A DNA stretch of 64,000 bases from assembly GCA_012730045.1 (NCBI GenBank), contig JAAYBR010000031.1, forward strand, positions 1 to 64,000. The letters are read 5' to 3'. The notes under the pieces were generated by a model. It was given only the letters and a program-made list of their open reading frames with translations, was not told where the DNA came from and did not search any database. The stretch's first letter is position 1. Each line of letters begins with the position of its first letter. Below are positions 1-10,600 of the stretch, one piece after another. This DNA comes from Candidatus Hydrogenedentota bacterium (GTDB lineage Bacteria; Hydrogenedentota; Hydrogenedentia; Hydrogenedentales; CAITNO01). Made by a program: the position numbers and the translations under genes.

Positions 1-238
<238 letters not shown>

Positions 239-246
239 CCTCTCCC

Positions 247-3200
247 CTACTCCCTCTCATATATCCGGGTGGGGCGCTCGTCGCGGAGGTTGTCGTCCAC
301 CTCTTTCGGGTATACGGTGAAGGAGACGGACGCGGGGGTCGGGTCGCTGATGACGCGGGCCGGGAAGGCGGTCCCGTCGGGGCTGTAGGAATAGGTCTTG
401 AGCACGGTTTGGGCCGTGAGGACGTAGCGTTTCTCGCGCTTGCGGTCCTTCATGTCACCGAAAACGAGGCCGGTGGGGGTCGCCGGGCTCACGGGGAGGA
501 TGATGTCAACGAAGTCCACGCCCGGGCCCACCACGGCGGTGTTGTTCGCCACGGGGTTCCCGTCCTCGTAGAGCGTCCACTTGATCCACGCCTGGGCAAC
601 ATTGGTTTCCCCGTTGATCACGGCGCGGCGGATGGTCTCGGGCAGGCGCGCGGTCAGAGCGGCCCGGAGTTTCAGGTAATCATAGAGGGGTGGCACCCCC
701 TTCGGGGGAAGGGGAACGCGCGTCACACTGCCGTAGGGGCGGGTCTCGGAGTCGGTGTTGTTCGCCGTGTTCCGCCGCCATTCGGAAAGCGTGACCCGCG
801 CCTCCGTGTCCACGGACACGTTTTCCTGGCTCTGGCCGTTGTACCACCACGTGTACGAAATGCAGCTCGCGGTCAGGTCGGCCACCGTGACCGCGGCGCT
901 GTCCGCAAGCCCGGCGGGCTGGATGTTCCCCGCCTCATCCGCGCCGACCACCGTCAGCATGAGCGTGCGGCTCACAGTGGGATCGGGGTCGTTCTGGTTC
1001 GCCTGGAGCAGGACGGACAGGGGGGACCCGCCCATGTCGGTCTCGGGGGTGATGGGGCCGGAAATCCAGCCGCTCCAGCCGGTGACGGGCACCCACTGCA
1101 TGGTGCTGATTTCGCGGTCCGCCGCGGCGTCGGCGCCCCGCCACAGTTTGGCCTTCACATAGGGAACGATGGGCGCGACGTCGGCGGCATCGGGCCCCTT
1201 GATGTTTCGGCGGAGTTTCCAGTCGAAGCGCGGGCTCAGGGTCTGGGTGTCGCGCGGGCCGTTGGTGATCTCGGCCTGGGCGCGCCACATCCACCAGAGC
1301 ACCAGCGGGTTCGGCGCGGTGATCTCATTGCCCGCGCGGTCGCGCGCCGCAGGTTTCCCCTCGAAACGCCACGGGTCGGGAACGGACTGCGATGTCACGG
1401 CTTCAAAGCGCGCCGTGAGCCGCTTCACGGCGGCCGCCGGATCGGTGGAAAGGGTCACCGTTGTTGTGCCGCTGTCCGTCGGGCCGAGGGGCCCCTCCAG
1501 CCAGGCCCGGCCGTCGCCCTGCTCCGTGAAGTCGGTGCCGGTGTCGGACTCAAAGCCGCTCGTGGTGACGTGGGTCAGGGGCGCGGGCGGCCGGTCCTCG
1601 AACACGGCCTCAATGCCGAAACTGAGCGTGTCGCCCGCCGCCGTGTCCGCGCAGGTCCCGTTTCCGCCGGGGTTGAACAGGAAGTGGAGCGCGCGGTCCA
1701 CGATGGTGCCGCCGGACACGGGGATGGCGTGGGCTCCCTGCGGGCCGGGCACGCCGGTGCCCACAAGGCTGTCGTTGCCGTAGGCGCGGGGCTGGGCCGT
1801 CGCCGCATCGCCGTCGGCGGACGCGGAAAACAGCAGGGTCGGCGGCGTGGTGTCCACGAGGAAGGAGCAGTCGCCGGCGGTGTCCGTGATCCCGAACCCG
1901 TGGCCGTAGAGTGTGGGATTGGGCTCGGCGCCTGTGTAATCGTTCAGATAGACGAGGTTGATCCCCTCGGTGCACAGCGCCGTGTCATCGGCGGAACGGA
2001 AGTTGCACGGCTCGCTGAAAGTGACCGTGGCGGTGGCGGTGTTCTCACCGGTCGGCACCAGGTCAACCTCGTAGCATTGCCTGAGGATGGTGGGGTCCGC
2101 CGCCACGGTCATCCCCGGCAGGGGCTCCTCGGGCACCATGCGCAGTTTGGCATCGTTGAGGTTTATCCCCTGGGTGACTACGGTGATGGTGACGGGCTCG
2201 CCCCGGCCCACCACGGGGGGGTCCACGGAGCACGAAATCCAGATGGGCGTGCCGCTAAGGCCGCCGCCCTCCTGGTCCGCGCCCACCTGAAGCTCCTCGT
2301 TCAGCACGGCGCCGCGCGCGTCACCCTCAAAGTCAAAGGCGCGGTCCGCGCTCGCCACGAGGCCGGTCACCGGGTCGTCCACCTCGACAAAGTGGCCGGA
2401 AAGGACCGGGCTGCCCGTCTGGAGCTTCCCGGTCCACGGGCTGTCGGAATAATCCACCGTCGGGGCCGGATTTAGATTCTCAAAGCCGGCCTTCTCGTAG
2501 GGGGCGGGGGGGAAACTGCCGCGAATAACGTTGAGCCAGGTGTTCACCTCCCCCGTCACATTGCCGTCCTCGATGATGCTGGCGGCGAGGTTGATGGGGC
2601 CGCTGGTGGCGCGTATCCCGTCGCCGTTGCCCTTGGCGGTGCACTGGTACACCGTCACGAGGCCCGTGCTGTCCGAGAGGACCGCCGGGCCGGAGCAGCC
2701 GGTGAACACGGAATTGGACGCCGTGCCCGCGGCCTTTCCCGAGAAGCGCAGGCCGGGGCCGCTGATGTTCTTCGTGGCGCAGCGGATGAACTCCAGGACC
2801 GCCGTGTCATCGGTGGCCTGCACCCCCGCGCTGCCCGTGGACACGGTCAGGTTCTCCAGCCGCAGGTGCGCGTTGCTGACGCTGAGCACGGGGTCTGCGG
2901 GGGGCAGGCCGATGCACACGTCGTCTATGAGGAAGCTCGGCGGCGCCGCCCCGCCGGCGATTTCCGCGCGGAAGCGCAGGGTCTTGGTGGTGTCCCGCCA
3001 GGCGGCGGGATAGGGCAGGATGAACATGCGGTAGGAAGCGAGGGAGGCGTCGGCCGCGTGCTGTTCCAGGAGCACCGTCGCGTCCACCTCCACCTTGAAG
3101 GTGCTGTCGGCGCCGCCGGGCTGGCCGACCCGGAGGTTGAACCGGATTTCGCTGCCGGACGACGGGAAGGTGACGCTCTGCCGGAGGTCCACCGCCGACG

Positions 3201-4653
3201 GGGCGCCCACTTCACGGGTGAGCAGGAGCGCGCGGGCCGACGCGTTGCAGCCGGGCCCGGTGAAGTAGCTTGCGGGGAGCGGCGGGCCGAGAATGTCGCA
3301 GGGCGTGGCGGCGGACCATTGGCCGGCCGCCAGGCCGGCGTTCTCCATGTCGCCGTAAAGAATCTTGTCGCCGCTTTTCACCAGCGCGGACAGCCATCCG
3401 CCCAGGTTGGAGAGGCTGAGGTCGTCCAGTACGAACCGGGTGACCGGTCCGGAGACCGCGGCCGGCGGCTGGACGGTGGCGCGGAAGACGGGCATGACCG
3501 ATGACGGCGGGATCAGCGGCACCGAGACGGACTGGCAGTTGGCCCCGGCGAGGGATTCGGCCGCGGCGCTCCAGACAGCAGCCTCGCCCGGACGCGGCAG
3601 CAGCTCAATCTTGTCGCCGGGCCGCGGGGTGTCGGCGCGCACGCTGAAACGCAGGGCGGGCGGCACAAGCCCCCCCAGGCTCAGCACCTGCGCGGCGCCC
3701 GCGAAGGGGGCAACCAGTTCCACGAGGGACGCGCCGGGGCTGAGCAGGGCGAAGCCCAGATTGAGCGCGGCGGCCGTGGGAAGCGCCAGCGCGCCGACGC
3801 CGAACTCCGCGCCGCCGATGAGCGCGCAGGGCGGGTCCTCCGGGGCGCCAACGGCGAACTGGGACTCAATGGCGAGGGACTGGATTATCGCCGCCAGCGC
3901 CGGCGCGGGGGTGAACGTGTCCAGGGGCAGGGCCACGGGGGTCCAGTCGGCGGCGGCGGCCAGGTCCGTGTCCTGGATGAAGGCGGTTCCCGTGTTGCCG
4001 CCGGAGTCGGTCACCGTGACGACCAGCCGGTTGCCGGCAATGGGCGCATGCGCCTTGACCCAGACGGTGAGCGTGGCGCCGGGAACCACGGTGAAGGGCA
4101 GCGGCAGGGTCATCCATTCCAGACGCGCGGGGCCCCCGGGGGGGAGGTTGGGCACGGGCGTGGCGACGCCATAGCGCAATTCCACCTGGTCGGGCGTGAG
4201 GCCCGGCGTCGGCGTGGCGCAGGGGTCCAGCGTGAACTGGGCCAGCCACTCGCCGGAGGCGGCCCGGGCCGGATCCTTCACGATGACCGGCGGGGACGGC
4301 GGGTTGGGTATCCAGAGCGAGGTCTGGCCGGCCTCAAAATCGCCGTTGTCCACGACATTGCCGGGGCAGGGGCCGCCAACGCCGTTGCCCTCGATGACGC
4401 TTTCCGTCGGCAGCAGGCCCGGGTCGCCCAGGATTTCCAGGTCTTTGGTGACCGTCACGGGCGCGTCAAGCGGCCAGACGGCCTCGCTGCCCGAGGTGTT
4501 CTCCAACTGGATGGTGTCGCCCTCGGCGGCATCCGCGATGGCCTGGGCCAGGTCCTCGCCCTCGCTGACCGTAATCGTTGCGGCGGGGGCGCCCGCCGCG
4601 ATCATCACCGCCGCCGCAAAGGCGGCAAAAAAGACACACGACCTCCGCATCAT
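247..4653 (-). CDS. secreted right-handed beta-helix protein
   Basis: 1468-residue secreted protein. A Sec signal peptide covers about residues 1-24 (MMRRSC, a hydrophobic Ala/Val core, AGAPAA). Residues 25-92 look like the first turns of a parallel beta-helix (TITVSEGEDLAQAI, then GDTIQLEN). A long beta-sandwich/carbohydrate-binding-like stretch follows, and residues about 590-700 form a second right-handed beta-helix segment with repeated short strands (LRLENLTV, VLEFIRC, SNSVFTGC). The remainder resembles Ig-like extracellular modules; no catalytic motif is recognised. The start is supported by AGGAGG 9 bases upstream. It is the last gene of the pseudopilin operon, 35 bases after the giant GspK-like gene, so it may be a substrate or surface partner of that machine (inference). 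Confidence 0.8.
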   Translation of the reverse strand: MMRRSCVFFAAFAAAVMIAAGAPAATITVSEGEDLAQAIADAAEGDTIQLENTSGSEAVWPLDAPVTVTKDLEILGDPGLLPTESVIEGNGVGGPCPGNVVDNGDFEAGQTSLWIPNPPSPPVIVKDPARAASGEWLAQFTLDPCATPTPGLTPDQVELRYGVATPVPNLPPGGPARLEWMTLPLPFTVVPGATLTVWVKAHAPIAGNRLVVTVTDSGGNTGTAFIQDTDLAAAADWTPVALPLDTFTPAPALAAIIQSLAIESQFAVGAPEDPPCALIGGAEFGVGALALPTAAALNLGFALLSPGASLVELVAPFAGAAQVLSLGGLVPPALRFSVRADTPRPGDKIELLPRPGEAAVWSAAAESLAGANCQSVSVPLIPPSSVMPVFRATVQPPAAVSGPVTRFVLDDLSLSNLGGWLSALVKSGDKILYGDMENAGLAAGQWSAATPCDILGPPLPASYFTGPGCNASARALLLTREVGAPSAVDLRQSVTFPSSGSEIRFNLRVGQPGGADSTFKVEVDATVLLEQHAADASLASYRMFILPYPAAWRDTTKTLRFRAEIAGGAAPPSFLIDDVCIGLPPADPVLSVSNAHLRLENLTVSTGSAGVQATDDTAVLEFIRCATKNISGPGLRFSGKAAGTASNSVFTGCSGPAVLSDSTGLVTVYQCTAKGNGDGIRATSGPINLAASIIEDGNVTGEVNTWLNVIRGSFPPAPYEKAGFENLNPAPTVDYSDSPWTGKLQTGSPVLSGHFVEVDDPVTGLVASADRAFDFEGDARGAVLNEELQVGADQEGGGLSGTPIWISCSVDPPVVGRGEPVTITVVTQGINLNDAKLRMVPEEPLPGMTVAADPTILRQCYEVDLVPTGENTATATVTFSEPCNFRSADDTALCTEGINLVYLNDYTGAEPNPTLYGHGFGITDTAGDCSFLVDTTPPTLLFSASADGDAATAQPRAYGNDSLVGTGVPGPQGAHAIPVSGGTIVDRALHFLFNPGGNGTCADTAAGDTLSFGIEAVFEDRPPAPLTHVTTSGFESDTGTDFTEQGDGRAWLEGPLGPTDSGTTTVTLSTDPAAAVKRLTARFEAVTSQSVPDPWRFEGKPAARDRAGNEITAPNPLVLWWMWRAQAEITNGPRDTQTLSPRFDWKLRRNIKGPDAADVAPIVPYVKAKLWRGADAAADREISTMQWVPVTGWSGWISGPITPETDMGGSPLSVLLQANQNDPDPTVSRTLMLTVVGADEAGNIQPAGLADSAAVTVADLTASCISYTWWYNGQSQENVSVDTEARVTLSEWRRNTANNTDSETRPYGSVTRVPLPPKGVPPLYDYLKLRAALTARLPETIRRAVINGETNVAQAWIKWTLYEDGNPVANNTAVVGPGVDFVDIILPVSPATPTGLVFGDMKDRKREKRYVLTAQTVLKTYSYSPDGTAFPARVISDPTPASVSFTVYPKEVDDNLRDERPTRIYERE

Positions 4654-4688
4654 CCGTCCATCCTCCTAGTGTCCCGTACCCGCGCGGA

Positions 4689-7600
4689 TCAGCGAACCCC
4701 CCTCGCTTCTTCCGACGCATCTTTGCGGGCGCGGCGCTCGTAGATGGCGCGACCGGCGGATTCCGCAGTTTTCACAAACTCCTCGGAATTCATCCGGCCC
4801 CGGTAGTCCAGTCTGCCGTCTCCGTCCAGGTCGGAAAGATTTCCCTCCTGCACGGTCACGAGAATCTCGAACATGTCCGACCGGGTCTCCACCAGATTCG
4901 CCAGTCCCGCAAACCGTTGGTATACCTCGTTGTAGCGCTCTTCCGCGTGCCGGTAATTGCTCAGCGGCCGCACCGGAGGAAGCACGCCGTCTTCATTACC
5001 AAGTATACCATCCTCCCCCGCACCTGCGGCGACGGATGCGAGCAGGGTGAAATAGCGGCCGTCGGGGTGGTGCGGCCGCTGGGACACGAGCATGGACATC
5101 AGCCGCAGCGAGGCCAGGCCCTCGTAGTCCTTATCCCAAGCTTTGGGATTTGTTAGCGAGGGAATCAACGGGTAGGTGTCACTGGGGTAGAGCTGGTCCT
5201 GGAGCGGATTGCCCAGCACCGGGTTGGGCGTGAAGCCCAGGGGCGGCCCGACCGCAAGAAATTCGGGCAGCGAGGGCATGCCGAGGCTGTCCTCCCTCCT
5301 GGGGGCTAACCGTTGCCTTTTTGCCTGAATCACGCCCGCCAGGCTGTCGTAGGCCTTGACGATGCCGGGGAGGCCCAGGAGCGGGTTGAACAAATAGTCG
5401 GTGGGGGGACCACCGGTGCTGCTCTCCACCCGGTACTGGCCCGTTTCGGCGGTGTTGAGGTTGAGGCGGCCGACGGTGCGCGGGGCGGGGGTGAGGACAA
5501 CGCAGGTGACGCAGGCCACCTGGTCGGGGCGGCCGAGGTTGCGCACGCGCAGGGCGAGGAAGTTGTCGGTGACGCGGACGAGGCGGGGCCGCCAGGCCAT
5601 GGACGCATCGTGGCTGTAGAGGATCATGCCGTCGCCATCGGCGCGGTAGGCCACGCCGGAGGGCACGCCGCCGAGGGCGGGGTCGTCGTCGGGGGGGTAC
5701 CAGTCGGCGGGATGGGCCAGGGCGCGCGCCTGGAGGGCCGCGCGCGCCTCGGGGGTGACGGCCGCAGGCAGGGTGTCCAGGCGCGGGGCCACGCGGGAGG
5801 CCGTGGTGCGGTCGGTGACGAATTCCAGGGCGAGCAGCGGGTCAAAGCGGTCCGCCGTGCCCGCGTCCCGGTTCTTCTCCAACTGCATGAGCCCGGCCAG
5901 CCGGGGCTCCAGCACAGAGCCGGTGCTGTCGAGCGGCAGGGGCGGCTCGTCCAGGCGGTCGGCCAGTCCGAGGGCGGCGGCACCGTCGTCGGAGAGGCCG
6001 GTGACGACTTTCTGGAGATGGTCCAACTGGTCGGCCATGCCGGGCACGAAGGTGCCGACGTAGGCGATGTAGGTGCCGTTGACGAGGCCGTCCTCGGCGT
6101 CCCAGGTGAAGACGGCCTCGGGACGGTTGGCCTCGCCCGCCGCCGTGTCGTGTTTGCTGACAAACATGACGGCGCGGCGCGCCACAGGCCAGCGCCGCCC
6201 CGCCTCGGCCGGGAGCATGGCGCCGAAGACGGGCGCGGGGCGGGCGGTGTCGAGGAGGAAGTCCTGGTTGAGCACGACGGGCCAGTTCCACACGGCGGTC
6301 GAGGGCAGTGTGATCCGCTCCGGCGGGCCGGTGTACCGGGTGGCGCCGCCGTTCAGCTCGCCGAACACGGGGAAGGGGGCGTAGGGCTCCGCCACGGCGT
6401 TGCCGTCGGCGAAGAGGTAGACGGGACTCCAGTAGAAGGGCGGCACGTCGGGCGTGGCCGGACTATTATCGGGGTCGGTCCACTGGACAAAACGCTGGAA
6501 GAAATCATCGTACGACTCAGCGCGCTCGTCTATGTCACTTCGGGCGGGGTTGGGCCAGAGGGGGGCGAAGCCGGCCTGGCCGACGGTGAGGACGACGGGG
6601 TCGAGGGCGGAGAGCTCGGTGAGGTCGCCGAGGCCGGCCATGCGGGTGCGCATGGGCTGGGCCCGGTGGGGGTTCAGGGGGGCGGCGTTGGCCAGGACGG
6701 CCGCGCGCACGGAGAGGTCCTGCCGCCAGACGATGCCGGCCGTGTTGCCGGGGGGCCGGTTCTGGAGGGCCGCCTCGTAGGGGCTGAAATCATTGGGCTG
6801 GTAGCGCGTGTTGACATAGGCCGAGGGGATGCGGAAATCCGTGTCCAGGCTGTGCTCGAAGAGGGGCATGGGCACGCGCATGAGGTCGGCGAGGGTGGCA
6901 TAGGGCACATTGCCCGTGCCGGACCGGCGGAACGCGTGGGCGTGGTTCACATAGACCCCGTCGTCGCCGGGGAAGACCACCTCGTCGTTCTCCAGGAACT
7001 GGCGTAGTTTGCCGGGGGTGTTCTTGACCGTGGCGTCCCAGGTGCGCATGGCCAGCATGGGCGCCGTGTCCTCCGGCCCCGCCCCGCCAAAGAAGCCGGC
7101 GGCGAGGTCGGCCGGGTTCTCCCACAGGCGCTCGGTCAGGTTCATGCGCAGGGGCGACCCGGCCATGGCATGGCCGAACAGCCGCGCCACATGCTCCTTC
7201 GGCGTGGCGGTGTAGACCACATCCAGGCCGAAACGGGGCTCAATGCTCCCCCCGCCGCTGCTGGTATAGGCCTGCTCGTACCACGCCGGGCTGTCGGCCC
7301 AGTCGTCATAGGCGCCGTCCGTCGGCTCCCAGCGATTGCTCGTGCCGAAGCGGTCGCCCGCATAGAGCGGGTGTTTCCGCTCCAGCGCCCGGTAGAAGTC
7401 CAGCCCCATCTGGTCCGGAGGCCAGTAGCTCAGCCGGGTAAGGTCCAGGGCGACGCGGTTCTCAAGGGCGGTGCCGCCGGCCCCCTGCCAGGCCCCTGCG
7501 GTGTCGTAGTTGTTGTAGCCGTCCACATAGTAGGGCGACTCCACGATGTCGTCCACCGTGCGGTTGATGACGTCGTACTCGCGGTAGGTGGCCTGGTCGG

Positions 7601-10600
7601 CCACGCGGCCAAAGGCCGAATCGCCCACGTACAGCGTCACGATCACGTTGTCGCCGGGGTTCCACCGCCGCTCCACAAAGGCCGCCCACTCGGGGGAGTC
7701 GCCGGGGGTAACGCCGAAGGGGGTGACGCCGGGAAGTGCGTAATTGTCGTAGGCTCCCCCCAAGCTGAAGTCATACCCCTGTCTGACCACTTCACTCCCG
7801 GCATAGGCGGAGCCGTTCAACCAGTCGTTGATGTATGAACTCACAGCCGGCGTGTAGCCGATGCCGAAGGTGCCCGCCTCGAACGAGCCGGGGCCGTACA
7901 CGCGGGGGCGCTGCCCGAGGTAGGTGAGGGGCGCGTTGCCCTCGTCCACGCCCTCGCTGAGGAAGGCGTTGGCGTGGTACCACAGGGTGACGGCGGGGTC
8001 GGCATCTTCGTAGTCCGCGCCGTTCTCGTCCACATACCCGTTGAAGTCGTTGTCCACCATGTCCTTGTCGAGGGTGCCGCGAATGTAGCGGCGCAGGATG
8101 GCGCCGTCCGGCGTCAGGTCAAGCCCCGTGCTGTCCTTGGCGATGTAGCCGCCGTCGCCGTCGTTGTCGTAGCCGTCGCGCTCGGGGTAGTTGGGCAGCA
8201 CACCGCCGCGCAGGACCAACTGCGCCACCCGCTTGACGGAATTGATTTCCGTCAGGGGCACGGGCTTGGCCGCGTCGGTGTAGGGGGCGTCCTCCCACAG
8301 CCGCCGGTTGACCATCGGCACAATGCGGGCAAACGCGGGCACCACGCCCGCGGCGTTCCCATGCGTCCGGATTTCCTCCAGCGCGCCGTCCGTGTCGAGA
8401 ATGTCATTCGGTGTCGAGGGAGGGGGCGGCACGGGGGGGAAGTACCGCCGCTGCGACGACACGCCGTCGCCGTCGTTGTCCACGTAGTCCGTGGGCGGAA
8501 CAGGCGTCGGCGGATCTGTGCTTCCGTCATACGCAGGTGCCCGTCGAGAGAAGACGGAGCCTGTCCCTTCAACAAGGCCGCCCGGAAAACTGCCGCTTAT
8601 CCCTTGCACGCTGGAATCAGAAAGCGCCCCGTAATTGATGTCGGGGCTGGTGTCGCCAATAGGAGGCACGGTCACATAGGCGATTGGATTGTCTGTCGCC
8701 GTCATGGTCGCAGGGACCCCCTCAATGTCATATCGAGCCATGCCGATGCCATTGGCGCCGGGGGTGGCAAAATCGGGGTCGGGGGGAATGGTGTCGCGGT
8801 AGGTGTCGAGGGGGGGGGCCTTGGTTGCGCCCTGCTGGTCTGTGAAGGTGAGGAGCAGGCGGCCCTTGGCGGCGATGCGGGTCTGGGCGGGCACCTCCCA
8901 CACACTCTTGAAGGGATCGCGCATTTCGGGGTTCGTGTCGAGGCCCGCCGGGTTGGGAATCCCCACCTCCAGCGTCCACCCGGAAAGGTCCAGCTCCTGG
9001 TCCGTCGTGTTCGCAATCTCCACATACTCGTGGTCCGGCTCCTGCGAGAAGTCGAAGAAGTTGACGGAGAGATGGCGGGGGATCGGCTGGCCGCTGACCG
9101 GGTCCATAAGGGGCAGGCCCGTCGCAGGGTCGAGCAGGTAAAGATTCGCCTCGATGGGCTTGAGACGGACGGCGACGCACAGGGTGTCGTAGGCCGCCCC
9201 GGCAGGCGGCACGATGACCGTGAGCGTGCGGGTGGAGGGGGTGTCGGTCGCGACGACGGTGTCCAGGAAGGCCCCGTTGTGCTGGTCGCCGAGGAGATCG
9301 GTCAGCGTGGGGACCGTGGGGTCGGACCCGTAGAGAATCAGGAAATACTGCTCAATGGCCGCGTAGTCCGACGGATTCAGGGGGGCCGGGTCCTCCAGCG
9401 CCCGCGAGGGGAGGAAAACCCATCCGGGCGGGGTGCCCGCCCCCGTGGCGAGAAACTCCGGCTCGTCCACTGTCTGGAAATACTTCGCGCAGTAGTCGGC
9501 CAGCAGTTGCGCGCGCTCGACGGTCAGGTCGTCGTTGAGGCCGTCGCCGTCCACGTCGTAGGCGTCGGGGATGTTGACGATGCGCGCAATGTTGGAGGCG
9601 ACGCTCTCGGTCCCGGAAGCCATCGTGGTGTACCGGATGGAGTACTCAAGCTGGTTGGTGTTGTCCACCGTCACGGCGCCGGTGACGGGGTCCGTCACGT
9701 TGAGGGTCAGATAGTAGCGGCCGGCGGGCAGGCCGTCGGTGGCGCGGAAACGGAACTCCATCACGTCGGGATTGACATTGGCCGGGTCGTTCTCCAGGGG
9801 CGTCCAGACGGTTCCCGCAGGCACGGTGTAGCGGTAGCCCGTCTGCGAGCCGAGGATGGGCTGCTCCGAGACAATCGCGCCGGTGCCATCCACCTCCTGA
9901 TAGTAAGTCCGCAGTTTCCACTCGGGCGCGGCCATGGCCGTCATCCGGTCCATGTCAAAGGCGGGCATTTCGGCGTAGGGGGCGGGGTTGAGGTTGAAGA
10001 ACGGGATGTTGGCGGCGGTCCAGTTGACGGTGTCGGCGGAGGGCCTTTGCATGAGCAGGTCAATCTGGTAGGCGGCCTGGCCGGCGAGGGGGAGGATTTC
10101 GGCCTCGACGCGGCGGACGGGGCGGGGCATGATTTCGGTGATGCGGATGGCCTCGGCGCCTGCGGCGGCGTAGGAGAGGAGGCGGTTTTGCCCCTCGAAA
10201 ATGTCCGGATCGGGGTTGGAGTCGGTGATGGCGGCCCACCAGGGGTCCACGGCGGAGATGTCGTTGAACTCGGGGGTGATGCCGAAGGAGTCGGAGAAGT
10301 ATTCCTGGATGGAGCCCGCGGGGAAGAGGTCCTGCCGGCGGACGCGCTCGCGCTCGTTGAGGGGCTCGGCGGGCTCGTTGTCGAGATTGGCGGAGCCGCG
10401 CTTTTCCATGACGAGGAGGGAGCGGACGGCGTCGCGGTCGCGGTGGTCGGCGACGTTGACGGCGGTCTGGAGGGCCTGGAGCTGCGCGTCGGCGGGGAAG
10501 AGGCCCGGGGCGGCGTTGTTGCCGCCGAGGAGGGCGCCGCGCAGGGTCTTGTTGGACTGGCGCAGGCCGAAGGCGAAGCTGCGGACGGTGGCGTCCATGC